NCBI GenBank assembly: GCA_044353195.1
Contig: JBILCJ010000033.1
Coordinates: 1-15,366, forward strand
Direction: 5' to 3'
Length of the DNA stretch: 15,366 nt
Source of the DNA: UBA4416 sp044353195
GTDB lineage: Bacteria; Bacteroidota; Bacteroidia; B-17B0; Aurantibacillaceae
In this document: piece after piece, positions 1 through 5,758 of the stretch
Layout: each line of letters opens with the position of its first letter
How positions within the stretch are numbered: the first letter of the stretch is position 1
Position numbers and translations under genes: made by a program
Notes under the pieces: model-generated
Told to the model about the DNA's origin: nothing
The model's input: the letters and a program-made list of their open reading frames with translations, nothing else
Databases searched by the model: none

Positions 1-1
1 A

Positions 2-244
2 ATCAATTGGGAGGCTCGAGATGCTAATATTTCCAGTGCAAATGGAGGAGGCTCCGTGCTCGATTTTCATATACAGCCGCGTTTCTATTTTGGAAATCAC
101 GTCGGTATGTTTGTGAATTTATCCTATTTAAACTATAATTATACCAATATGGATTTTACTAATTCCAAAAGTCAAGTCAATGATATTTTAGATTTAAAAG
201 GTGGCGGTGTTAATTTTGGAATTGGATTACAAGCTAAATTTTAA
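2..244 (+). CDS. C-terminal end of an outer-membrane beta-barrel protein (5' partial)
   Basis: The reading frame is open from base 2 to a TAA at 242-244, so only the last 80 residues are present and the start lies outside the window. A GTG at 56 is in frame, but the frame continues upstream of it with a Gly-rich turn (SSANGGGS), so it is not taken as the start. Aromatic and hydrophobic residues alternate in short strands (FHIQPRFYF, VGMFVNLSYLNYNY, VNFGIGLQAKF), and the protein ends in Phe. That is the usual look of the last strands of an outer-membrane barrel, whose terminal aromatic helps recognition by the BAM complex. The exact family (OmpA-like, OmpW-like or a generic 'outer membrane beta-barrel protein') cannot be told from this fragment. 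The barrel class is likely; its function is unknown. Confidence 0.6.
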   Translation: MNWEARDANISSANGGGSVLDFHIQPRFYFGNHVGMFVNLSYLNYNYTNMDFTNSKSQVNDILDLKGGGVNFGIGLQAKF

Positions 245-308
245 AAAAACGACATTCTATTAAAAAAGTATATACCTTTACAGAAAATTAATTTAAATAA
301 AAAAACAT

Positions 309-719
309 ATGTATCCAGAAGCACTCGTATTACCAATGAAAGCAGAACTTGTTAGCGCAGGTTTTGAAGATATAACAACACCAGCTCAAGTTGATGAAGT
401 TTTAAAAAATGAAGGAACTGTATTAATGGTTTTAAATTCTGTTTGCGGTTGCGCAGCAGGAGCTTGTCGTCCAGGCGTAAAGATGAGTCTTGAACATGCA
501 AAAAAACCAAGTAAATTAACAACTGTTTTTGCAGGGTTCGACACAGACGCTGTGAATCAAGCAAGACAACATTTTGCGCCATATCCACCATCATCGCCAT
601 GCATTGCCTTATTTAAAAATGGTGAATTAGTTCATTTTGTTGAGCGTCATAATATCGAAGGTCGCACAGCAGCTATGATTTCTGAGCATTTGAAAATGGT
701 GTATGACGAATTTTGTTAA
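309..719 (+). CDS. Bacilliredoxin, BrxA/BrxB (YphP/YqiW) family
   Basis: This 136-residue protein is full length for the BrxA/BrxB family. These small thioredoxin-fold proteins remove bacillithiol from S-bacillithiolated cytosolic proteins after oxidative stress. The family signature is clear: NSVCGCAAG with the CGC active site at C46-G47-C48, then FAGFDTDAV around 74-82, YPPSSP at 92-97 and the ERHNIEGR stretch at 112-119. Three further cysteines (C53, C98 and the very last residue C136) are not part of the CGC pair. ATG at 309 opens the protein at MYPEALVLPM, as expected for the family. Many Bacteroidota are thought to make bacillithiol, so the enzyme fits, but no bacillithiol synthesis gene is in view. 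The gene stands alone, with 64 bases before it and a terminator after it. Family assignment is near certain; in vivo substrates are unknown. Confidence 0.93.
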   Translation: MYPEALVLPMKAELVSAGFEDITTPAQVDEVLKNEGTVLMVLNSVCGCAAGACRPGVKMSLEHAKKPSKLTTVFAGFDTDAVNQARQHFAPYPPSSPCIALFKNGELVHFVERHNIEGRTAAMISEHLKMVYDEFC

Positions 720-761
720 TTCGCATTACCAACATTTTAGTATTAAAAAGTATATCAAACT

Positions 762-788
762 AAAAGCCTTATCATAAGGCTTTTTTTT
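762..788 (+). terminator. Intrinsic terminator after the bacilliredoxin gene, just before murB
   Basis: AAAAGCCTTA (762-771) pairs with TAAGGCTTTT (775-784) around a TCA loop. The T-run begins in the right arm and continues to 788. The hairpin ends only about 12 bases before the murB start codon, so it also lies in any murB leader. Confidence 0.75.
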
Positions 789-799
789 ATTTTTATAGT

Positions 800-1816
800 A
801 TGGAAATCATTTCAAATTTCTCTTTAAAACCCTTCAATACCTTTGGCATTGAATCTCAGGCAAAATTATTTGTGAGTGTTGATTCAGTTAGTCAAATTGT
901 TGAATTGATAGAACGTGGGCAATTTATAAAAAACAATCATTTAATTTTAGGTGGTGGAAGTAATTTATTGCTTACGAAAAACGTGGATGCGTTAGTGATA
1001 AAAAATGAATTAAAGGGGATTGAAAAAATAAATGAAGATGCAGACTTTGTATGGGTAACATGTGCTGCGGGCGTTGTATGGCACGAATTCGTGATGTGGT
1101 GTATTGATAGAAATTATGGTGGTATCGAAAATTTAGCACTCATTCCTGGTTGCACAGGTGCTAGTCCTATGCAAAATATTGGCGCTTATGGCGTAGAAAT
1201 TAAAGATACTTTTCATGAATTAGAAGCCATTGAATTAGCAACGGGACAACGTAAAACATTTACTAAATCGGATTGTGAATTTGGTTATAGAGAAAGTGTG
1301 TTTAAAAGACAGTTAAAGAATCAATTTATCATTACGTCTGTTACATTTCGCTTGACAAAAGTTCCAACATTTCAAATCGAATACGGTGCTATTAAACAAG
1401 AATTAGATAACATGCAAGTGAGTAAGTTATCTATTAAATCAATCGCTCAAGCTATTATAACGATTAGAAGTAGTAAGTTGCCAAATCCAAAAGAAATTGG
1501 GAATGCGGGTAGCTTTTTTAAAAATCCGGAAGTTGATGAAGCAACTTACTTGCGATTAAAAAATGAATTCCCAAACTTAGTTGCGTATGCATTAGAAAAT
1601 AAAAACTATAAATTAGCAGCAGGTTGGTTAATTGAACAAGCAGGTTTAAAAGGCTATAGAGTAGGTGATGCAGGGGTTCATCAATTACAATCACTTGTGC
1701 TCGTAAATTACGGAAGAGCAACAGGGAATCAAATGTTTGATTTATCAACGCATGTATTAGAAACGGTTAAACAGAAATATGGAATTGATTTGGAAAGAGA
1801 AGTGAATATTATTTAG
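800..1816 (+). CDS. murB: UDP-N-acetylenolpyruvoylglucosamine reductase (MurB, type I)
   Basis: MurB is a cytosolic FAD enzyme. It reduces UDP-GlcNAc-enolpyruvate to UDP-N-acetylmuramate with NADPH, the second committed step of peptidoglycan synthesis. At 338 residues it matches the E. coli-type (type I) enzyme. Visible motifs are NTFGI at 13-17, the FAD phosphate loop LGGGSN at 50-55, and the long FAD-binding stretch ALIPGCTGASPMQNIGAYG at 113-131. Y163-R164 are the Tyr-Arg pair kept in type I MurB. The proton-donor serine lies in GNAGSFFKNP (S238). The C-terminal acid is in LEREV (probably E334). The ATG at 800 leaves a normal short N-terminus. No promoter of the TAnnTTTG type is seen between the preceding terminator and the start, so transcription may depend on read-through or on a promoter overlapping the hairpin. 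The gene ends 68 bases before a tRNA-Ser gene. Confidence 0.96.
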   Translation: MEIISNFSLKPFNTFGIESQAKLFVSVDSVSQIVELIERGQFIKNNHLILGGGSNLLLTKNVDALVIKNELKGIEKINEDADFVWVTCAAGVVWHEFVMWCIDRNYGGIENLALIPGCTGASPMQNIGAYGVEIKDTFHELEAIELATGQRKTFTKSDCEFGYRESVFKRQLKNQFIITSVTFRLTKVPTFQIEYGAIKQELDNMQVSKLSIKSIAQAIITIRSSKLPNPKEIGNAGSFFKNPEVDEATYLRLKNEFPNLVAYALENKNYKLAAGWLIEQAGLKGYRVGDAGVHQLQSLVLVNYGRATGNQMFDLSTHVLETVKQKYGIDLEREVNII

Positions 1817-1861
1817 ATTCATTTATTCAAATTAAAATCAAAAAGCTATCCAATTATTTAA

Positions 1862-1869
1862 TACATTTG
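1862..1869 (+). promoter_or_regulatory. Probable -7 promoter element of tRNA-Ser
   Basis: TACATTTG is an exact match to the Bacteroidota -7 consensus TAnnTTTG. It lies 15 bases before the mature tRNA 5' end, so transcription would start about 1875-1878. No good TTG is found about 20 bases upstream (the -33 position), so the match rests on one element. Confidence 0.55.
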
Positions 1870-1884
1870 CTGCTCAAAAAAAAC

Positions 1885-1971
1885 GGAGAGGTGTCAGAGT
1901 GGTCGAACGAGCAAGCCTGGAAAGTTTGTATACGGGAAACTGTATCGTGGGTTCGAATCCCACCTTCTCCG
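1885..1971 (+). tRNA. tRNA-Ser (anticodon GGA)
   Basis: All arms of a class II tRNA can be folded. The acceptor stem GGAGAGG pairs with CTTCTCC (one G-T pair). A D-arm region with GTGGTCGAA follows. The anticodon stem CAAGC/GTTTG encloses loop CTGGAAA, with anticodon GGA at 1919-1921. The long variable arm ATAC...GTAT is typical of serine tRNAs, and the T-arm is GTGGG-TTCGAAT-CCCAC. The discriminator base is G1971, as expected for Ser. The next bases are CAA, so the CCA end is not encoded. It would read UCC and UCU codons. It is a single tRNA gene between murB and a terminator. Confidence 0.97.
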
Positions 1972-2000
1972 CAAGAAGTTAAGAGTTGTATAATTTAAAT

Positions 2001-2036
2001 AAAAAACATCCTATTATTTTAGGATGTTTTTTATTT
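2001..2036. terminator. Bidirectional terminator between tRNA-Ser and the YwqK-like gene
   Basis: AAAAAACATCCT (2001-2012) pairs with AGGATGTTTTTT (2021-2032) around an 8-base AT loop. The A-run on the left and T-run on the right let it work on both strands, which suits its place between two genes that face each other. Confidence 0.8.
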
Positions 2037-2047
2037 AAGAAAATATG

Positions 2048-2785
2048 TTACAGTAGTTCGCCTTTATAGTATGTTTCTGTCTTAGTTAATTTCCCTTCCT
2101 GATCAAAGTAATTCCAGATACCGTCTTTTTGATAGTCATTCATGTCTTTTCTGAAAATCATAAAGCCTTCTTCTATTATTTTTCCATTTGTGAAAAATTC
2201 TTTTTTTGAATAGCGTTTCTGTTTTTTGTCAATCAATTCAAATAATGATTCTGGTATACCGTTTTCGAAGTATGAATTTCTTTTATATAAAAATTCAATG
2301 TGTTTATCGTTCTCTTCGATGTATTCAGGATTGCCGTTTCTAAAAAAATCATACTGATTTTGTGCATTGCCCTGATTATATAAGATTACAGATTTTTGTT
2401 TTCCATCTTCGTAAAATAGTTCTAGTTTACTTTTTTTTAAATCTAATTCAATAAAGTTTCTTTCTACAGAACCATTTAGATAATAGTTTTTGAAAATTTT
2501 AATTTTACCATCTACATAAAACCCTTTATGTAAAATAGTTCCATTTACATAAAAATCTTCTTTCCATCCATTTAACTTGAAATGTTCTTTCGTATACCTT
2601 ACAGAATCACCTCCAATAGATAAAATTAAGTGGTTATACATCGTTATTCCATAATCAGAATCTAAAACATCTTCTGAACGATATAGTTTTGAATCCTCAT
2701 TTTTAGTTAACAGAGATTGAGAAAATCCATTGTAAAATGCACTACAAACGAAGATGAATAAACTGATTCTAATTTTTTTCAGCAT
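2048..2785 (-). CDS. Exported YwqK/MORN-like repeat protein of unknown function
   Basis: This 245-residue protein has an N-terminal signal peptide (basic MLKKIR, hydrophobic 7-19, likely cut after about 23, SQ/S), so it should reach the periplasm or outer membrane. The mature part is built from short repeats of aromatic residues followed by NG, DG or GK turns: about 77-93, 101-111, 123-140, 147-155, 171-180, 197-207 and 221-244 (the last with GIWNYFDQEGKLTKTETYYKG). This is the pattern of the YwqK family, often labelled 'toxin-antitoxin system YwqK family antitoxin', and of MORN-like repeats. No toxin partner is next to it, so an antitoxin role is not supported here. It begins 47 bases downstream of trxB on the same strand, with no clear TAnnTTTG element in between, so the two may be co-transcribed. 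Repeat type is fairly sure; the function is unknown. Confidence 0.75.
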   Translation of the reverse strand: MLKKIRISLFIFVCSAFYNGFSQSLLTKNEDSKLYRSEDVLDSDYGITMYNHLILSIGGDSVRYTKEHFKLNGWKEDFYVNGTILHKGFYVDGKIKIFKNYYLNGSVERNFIELDLKKSKLELFYEDGKQKSVILYNQGNAQNQYDFFRNGNPEYIEENDKHIEFLYKRNSYFENGIPESLFELIDKKQKRYSKKEFFTNGKIIEEGFMIFRKDMNDYQKDGIWNYFDQEGKLTKTETYYKGELL

Positions 2786-2832
2786 CTACTTATTTTATTA
2801 GAATCATTTGAATTGATATAAAAAGGGATTGA

Positions 2833-3783
2833 TTAATGAATACCTTCACTTGCTAAGTATCTTTCAGCATCTAAAGCTCCCATACATCCGCTTCCAGCTG
2901 CTGTAACAGCTTGACGATAGGTTTTATCAGCACAATCTCCAACTGCAAAAACACCTTTTAATTTTGTTTTTGTTGAACCTGGAATAACGTCGATATAACC
3001 TAATTCGTCCATATCAATTTGTCCTGCAAAAATATCTGTGTTTGGTTTATGACCTATAGCCACAAAAAAACCTGATACTTTCAATGTTCTTTCTTCGTTG
3101 GTTGTTGTGTTTTTTATAATCACACCCTCAACACCATCTTGTCCTAAAATATCAAGTGTTTCGCTATTATAAATAAGTTCAATGTTTGGTGTATTGATAA
3201 CACGTGTTTGCATGGCTTTACTAGCGCGCATTTCGCCCTTACGAACAATCATATATACTTTGTTGCAAAGTTTAGATAAGTAAGTTGCCTCTTCTGCAGC
3301 TGTATCTCCAGCGCCAACAATAACAACGTCTTGACCTTTATAAAAGAAACCGTCACACACAGCACATGCTGATACACCTCCTGCATTTAAACGTAAACGC
3401 GTTTCATTTTCTAATCCTAACCATTTCGCAGAAGCACCAGTTGAAATAATAACGCTATCAGCTGTTATTTCTGTTGTTTCGTCAATCCAAACGCGTTTTG
3501 GGTTAGAGATTAAATCAGCTTTTGTTGCTAAGCCAAATCTAACTTGCGTGCCAAATCTTTCAGCCTGAGCTTTTAAGTCTTCCATAAGTTCTGGGCCAGT
3601 TACTCCTTTTGGATAACCGGGAAAATTATCAACTTCGGTTGTTTCGGTTAATTGTCCACCGGGAGTTAATCCAGTGTAAACGATTGGTTTTAAATCAGCA
3701 CGAGCTGCATAAATAGCTGCTGTATAGCCTGCAGGGCCAGAGCCTATAATAAGGCATTTGATATGTTCAGTTTGAGATGACAT
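2833..3783 (-). CDS. trxB: Thioredoxin-disulfide reductase
   Basis: TrxB is a cytosolic homodimeric flavoprotein that passes electrons from NADPH through FAD to thioredoxin. Starting at the ATG at 3783 it has 316 residues, the normal low-molecular-weight length. An in-frame TTG at 3807 would add eight residues, but a promoter -7 element overlaps that TTG, so the ATG is preferred. Domains in order: FAD-binding GSGPAG at 14-19; the redox pair in CAVCDG (C140, C143); the NADPH-binding GAGDTAAEEA at 157-166; and a second FAD contact, VFAVGDC, at 278-284. In the 2'-phosphate motif, usually HRRxxxR, the sequence is VRKGEMRAS (180-188), so the histidine is replaced by Val while R181 and R186 remain. 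A perfect inverted repeat lies just upstream of the promoter. The YwqK-like gene follows 47 bases downstream. Confidence 0.97.
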   Translation of the reverse strand: MSSQTEHIKCLIIGSGPAGYTAAIYAARADLKPIVYTGLTPGGQLTETTEVDNFPGYPKGVTGPELMEDLKAQAERFGTQVRFGLATKADLISNPKRVWIDETTEITADSVIISTGASAKWLGLENETRLRLNAGGVSACAVCDGFFYKGQDVVIVGAGDTAAEEATYLSKLCNKVYMIVRKGEMRASKAMQTRVINTPNIELIYNSETLDILGQDGVEGVIIKNTTTNEERTLKVSGFFVAIGHKPNTDIFAGQIDMDELGYIDVIPGSTKTKLKGVFAVGDCADKTYRQAVTAAGSGCMGALDAERYLASEGIH

Positions 3784-3804
3784 GGTAAATAAAATTTTAG
3801 ATGA

Positions 3805-3812
3805 CAAATTTA
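3805..3812 (-). promoter_or_regulatory. Probable -7 promoter element of trxB
   Basis: On the minus strand this reads TAAATTTG, an exact match to TAnnTTTG. A TTG lies upstream at a spacing of about 25, longer than the usual 19-21. Transcription would start near 3798, giving a leader of roughly 15 bases before the ATG at 3783. This argues against the upstream TTG start. Confidence 0.5.
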
Positions 3813-3820
3813 AGTATTAA

Positions 3821-3840
3821 TTGTAAATTTTAATTTACAA
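3821..3840. repeat. Perfect 9+9 inverted repeat upstream of trxB (candidate operator)
   Basis: TTGTAAATT (3821-3829) and AATTTACAA (3832-3840) are exact reverse complements, separated by two bases. The repeat sits about 8 bases upstream of the trxB -7 element, over the -33 region, where a dimeric regulator would repress or activate. It has no T-run on either side and so is not a terminator. The regulator is not identifiable from the sequence. Confidence 0.45.
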
Positions 3841-3864
3841 ATTACACACAATTTATAATGATTT

Positions 3865-4251
3865 TTAAAGGTTTTGGAGCTTATTGTTTTTTTGAAAAAC
3901 AAACCAAGCTATAGTTACACCAAATGTATTGGCTATAAAATCATACCAATCACCACTTCTTCCACTAAAGTAAAAGGTTTGCATCAGTTCTAATATTCCA
4001 CCATAACTAATACAAGACACGAGGATTATAAGCTTAAATAAAAGGTTGTTTTTTTGTTTTTTTAACAGGACATAATTCCAAAGTACACATAAAATAAAAA
4101 AAATCGATGCGTGAAGAAATTTGTCAAAGCTCAGTAGCTCCAACCAATTGGAGTGTGGAATGAATTTTCCTGGCGTACAACATAGCACAAAAATGAGTAA
4201 AGTCCAACCTAGTGCAAGCGGACTTGATTTATCTAATAGAATTTTTTTCAT
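3865..4251 (-). CDS. VanZ-like integral membrane protein
   Basis: A 128-residue inner-membrane protein with four predicted membrane segments at about 12-28, 45-63, 70-92 and 102-119. VanZ-family signatures are present: DKFLHAS at 43-49, GGILELMQ at 84-91, and GRSGDWYDFIANTFG at 97-111, with the conserved Glu and Gln and the D-x-x-AN-x-G pattern. VanZ itself gives low-level teicoplanin resistance in enterococci. The many small chromosomal VanZ-like proteins, of which this is one, have no established reaction, so resistance should not be inferred. It lies 58 bases downstream of gcvH on the same strand. The gcvH terminator T-run ends about three bases before this ATG, so expression by read-through is possible. 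Family assignment is good; the function is unknown. Confidence 0.85.
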   Translation of the reverse strand: MKKILLDKSSPLALGWTLLIFVLCCTPGKFIPHSNWLELLSFDKFLHASIFFILCVLWNYVLLKKQKNNLLFKLIILVSCISYGGILELMQTFYFSGRSGDWYDFIANTFGVTIAWFVFQKNNKLQNL

Positions 4252-4254
4252 ACC

Positions 4255-4291
4255 ATAAAAAAACCTTCTACTTGATGAAGCAGAAGGTTTT
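4255..4291 (-). terminator. Intrinsic terminator after gcvH, abutting the vanZ-like start codon
   Basis: Plus-strand AAACCTTCT (4261-4269) pairs with AGAAGGTTT (4282-4290). The loop can extend the stem with CTT/AAG. Read on the minus strand, the hairpin is followed by TTTTTTTATGG, a proper T-run. It ends about three bases before the vanZ-like ATG at 4251. Confidence 0.7.
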
Positions 4292-4309
4292 GCAGCGACT
4301 CATTTTAAA

Positions 4310-4690
4310 TTAAGCGCCAATTAATGTTTTATATGCATCAGCTGATAATAAATCTGCTAATTCAGCTTCATTATCAATTGTAATTTTAATCATCCAACCA
4401 TTTCCATAAGGATCTGTATTCACTGATTCTGGATTAGAATCGATGTCACTATTTATTTCTAATACTTTACCAGTAATTGGCATAAATAAATCCGATACGG
4501 TTTTTACTGCTTCTACTGAACCAAATATTTCTTCTTTAGCAACTGTTTCGTCAAGGGTTGTAACATCAACGTAAACGATATCTCCTAGTTCTTTTTGAGC
4601 AAAATCAGTGATACCAATAGTTGCTACATTACCTTCAACACGAACCCATTCATGGTCTTTTGTGTACTTTAAATCTGATGGAAAATTCAT
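4310..4690 (-). CDS. gcvH: Glycine cleavage system H protein
   Basis: GcvH is the small cytosolic lipoyl carrier of the glycine cleavage system. It takes the aminomethyl group from the P protein (GcvP), presents it to the T protein (GcvT), and is re-oxidised by the L protein. It is 126 residues long, the usual length. The lipoylation site is K63 in SVEAVKTVSDL (58-68). The N-terminus YTKDHEWVRVEG (9-20), the GITDFAQKELGDIVYVD stretch (26-42) and the C-terminal NPYGNGW-like segment (here TDPYGNGWMIKI) are all standard. None of gcvP, gcvT or lpd is in view, which is common in Bacteroidota, where these genes are scattered. A perfect -7 element lies 19 bases upstream and a terminator follows. Confidence 0.97.
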   Translation of the reverse strand: MNFPSDLKYTKDHEWVRVEGNVATIGITDFAQKELGDIVYVDVTTLDETVAKEEIFGSVEAVKTVSDLFMPITGKVLEINSDIDSNPESVNTDPYGNGWMIKITIDNEAELADLLSADAYKTLIGA

Positions 4691-4708
4691 AATTATTTAA
4701 TTTTTTCA

Positions 4709-4716
4709 CAAATATA
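4709..4716 (-). promoter_or_regulatory. Probable -7 promoter element of gcvH
   Basis: On the minus strand this reads TATATTTG, an exact TAnnTTTG match. It would give a leader of about 12 bases. The -33 position has TTC rather than TTG at the right spacing. No glycine-riboswitch-like structure fits in so short a leader. Confidence 0.55.
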
Positions 4717-4803
4717 TAAGTTTAACTTAATTTTTAAGAATATGTCGCGAAAATATCTAGATAATAATATGCACAATTTGAAAAGAAACGTTTAAAACTC
4801 TAT

Positions 4804-4834
4804 TTGTATTTATGGTGTAGACAAATTAGTTTTG
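4804..4834 (+). promoter_or_regulatory. Promoter of the hydroxyacyl-CoA dehydrogenase operon
   Basis: The -33 TTG at 4804-4806 is followed, after 20 bases, by TAGTTTTG at 4827-4834, an exact TAnnTTTG. This is the full Bacteroidota housekeeping promoter pattern. Transcription would start near 4841, 20 bases before the ATG at 4861. The promoter lies inside the longest open frame, which begins at the same TTG (4804), and so rules against that longer start. Confidence 0.65.
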
Positions 4835-4860
4835 CAGTTCTAAAATTAAATAAAGAAGCT

Positions 4861-5751
4861 ATGCAACATATTACTGTGATAGGAAGTGGAACAATGGGAA
4901 ATGGAATTGCCCATGTGTTTGCTCAATTTGGATACCATGTCAATTTAGTAGACATTAACGAACAAGCCTTGCAAAAAGCTTTAACTACCATTACTAAAAA
5001 TTTGGATAGACAAGTAACGAAAGGCGCAATAAAAGAAGCTGACAAAGTAGCTACATTAGCTCACATTAAAACCTTTACTTCCCTGGAGGAAGGTGTAAAA
5101 ACTGCTGATTTAGTTGTTGAAGCAGCAAGCGAAAACGTGAATGTGAAATTGTCTATTTTTAAACAGTTAGATGAACTTTGTCCACCACATACCATATTAG
5201 CAAGTAATACGTCTTCTATCTCTATTACTCAAATTGCAGCTGTTACAAAACGCGCTGATAAAGTCATTGGAATGCACTTTATGAATCCAGTTCCTGTAAT
5301 GAAATTAATTGAGGTGATTCGCGGCTATTCAACAAGTAATGAAGTTTGCGACTTAGTAATGGCGACTTCAAGAAAATTAAACAAGGTGCCTGTTGAAGTA
5401 AACGATTATCCTGGTTTTGTTGCCAACAAAATTTTAATGCCAATGATAAATGAAGCAATTATTACATTGTATGAAGGTGTTGCTGGGGTTGAAGAAATTG
5501 ATACAGTTATGAAATTAGGTATGGCGCATCCTATGGGTCCATTGCAATTAGCTGATTTTATAGGTTTAGATGTATGTTTAAATATTTTAAGAGTATTACA
5601 AGATGGATTTGGTAATCCAAAATATGCTCCGTGCCCATTATTAGTTAATATGGTAATGGCTGGTCATTTAGGCGCTAAATCAGGAAAAGGATTCTATGAT
5701 TATTCTTCAGGAAGCAAAGATTTAATATTAGCAGAAAGATTTAAAAAATAA
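4861..5751 (+). CDS. hbd: 3-hydroxybutyryl-CoA dehydrogenase (3-hydroxyacyl-CoA dehydrogenase family)
   Basis: This cytosolic enzyme interconverts 3-hydroxyacyl-CoA and 3-oxoacyl-CoA with NAD(P)H. It has 296 residues from the ATG at 4861, the length of stand-alone short-chain enzymes such as Hbd/PaaH, and carries no fused enoyl-CoA hydratase. The N-terminal Rossmann domain has GSGTMGNGIA at 8-17 and D31 at the end of strand 2, which favours NAD. The substrate region ASNTSSISI at 114-122 includes the conserved S118. The catalytic pair is H139 (GMHFMNPVPVMKLIEVI) and E151, twelve residues apart as in the family. PGFVANK (184-190) opens the helical C-terminal dimer domain, which ends in GKGFYDY. 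It is the first gene of a run with the acidic-tailed protein seven bases downstream and GAPDH after it. Fatty-acid, amino-acid or phenylacetate breakdown are all possible; the substrate is not decided here. Confidence 0.9.
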   Translation: MQHITVIGSGTMGNGIAHVFAQFGYHVNLVDINEQALQKALTTITKNLDRQVTKGAIKEADKVATLAHIKTFTSLEEGVKTADLVVEAASENVNVKLSIFKQLDELCPPHTILASNTSSISITQIAAVTKRADKVIGMHFMNPVPVMKLIEVIRGYSTSNEVCDLVMATSRKLNKVPVEVNDYPGFVANKILMPMINEAIITLYEGVAGVEEIDTVMKLGMAHPMGPLQLADFIGLDVCLNILRVLQDGFGNPKYAPCPLLVNMVMAGHLGAKSGKGFYDYSSGSKDLILAERFKK

Positions 5752-5758
5752 TTTAAAT

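Noticed and set aside
271..280. Possible -7 element TACCTTTA upstream of the bacilliredoxin gene
   Set aside because: It matches seven of eight positions and no TTG is found at the -33 position, so it is too weak to list as a promoter.
352..600. Open frame antisense to the bacilliredoxin gene
   Set aside because: It is the shadow of a strongly supported gene; its composition is Leu/Gln-rich with no family resemblance.
4804..4860. TTG start adding 19 residues to the hydroxyacyl-CoA dehydrogenase
   Set aside because: A full -33/-7 promoter lies within this segment, and the Rossmann fold begins directly after the ATG at 4861.
4691..4860. Possible glycine riboswitch upstream of gcvH
   Set aside because: The predicted gcvH leader is about 12 bases, and no conserved GC-rich helices of an aptamer are visible in the region.
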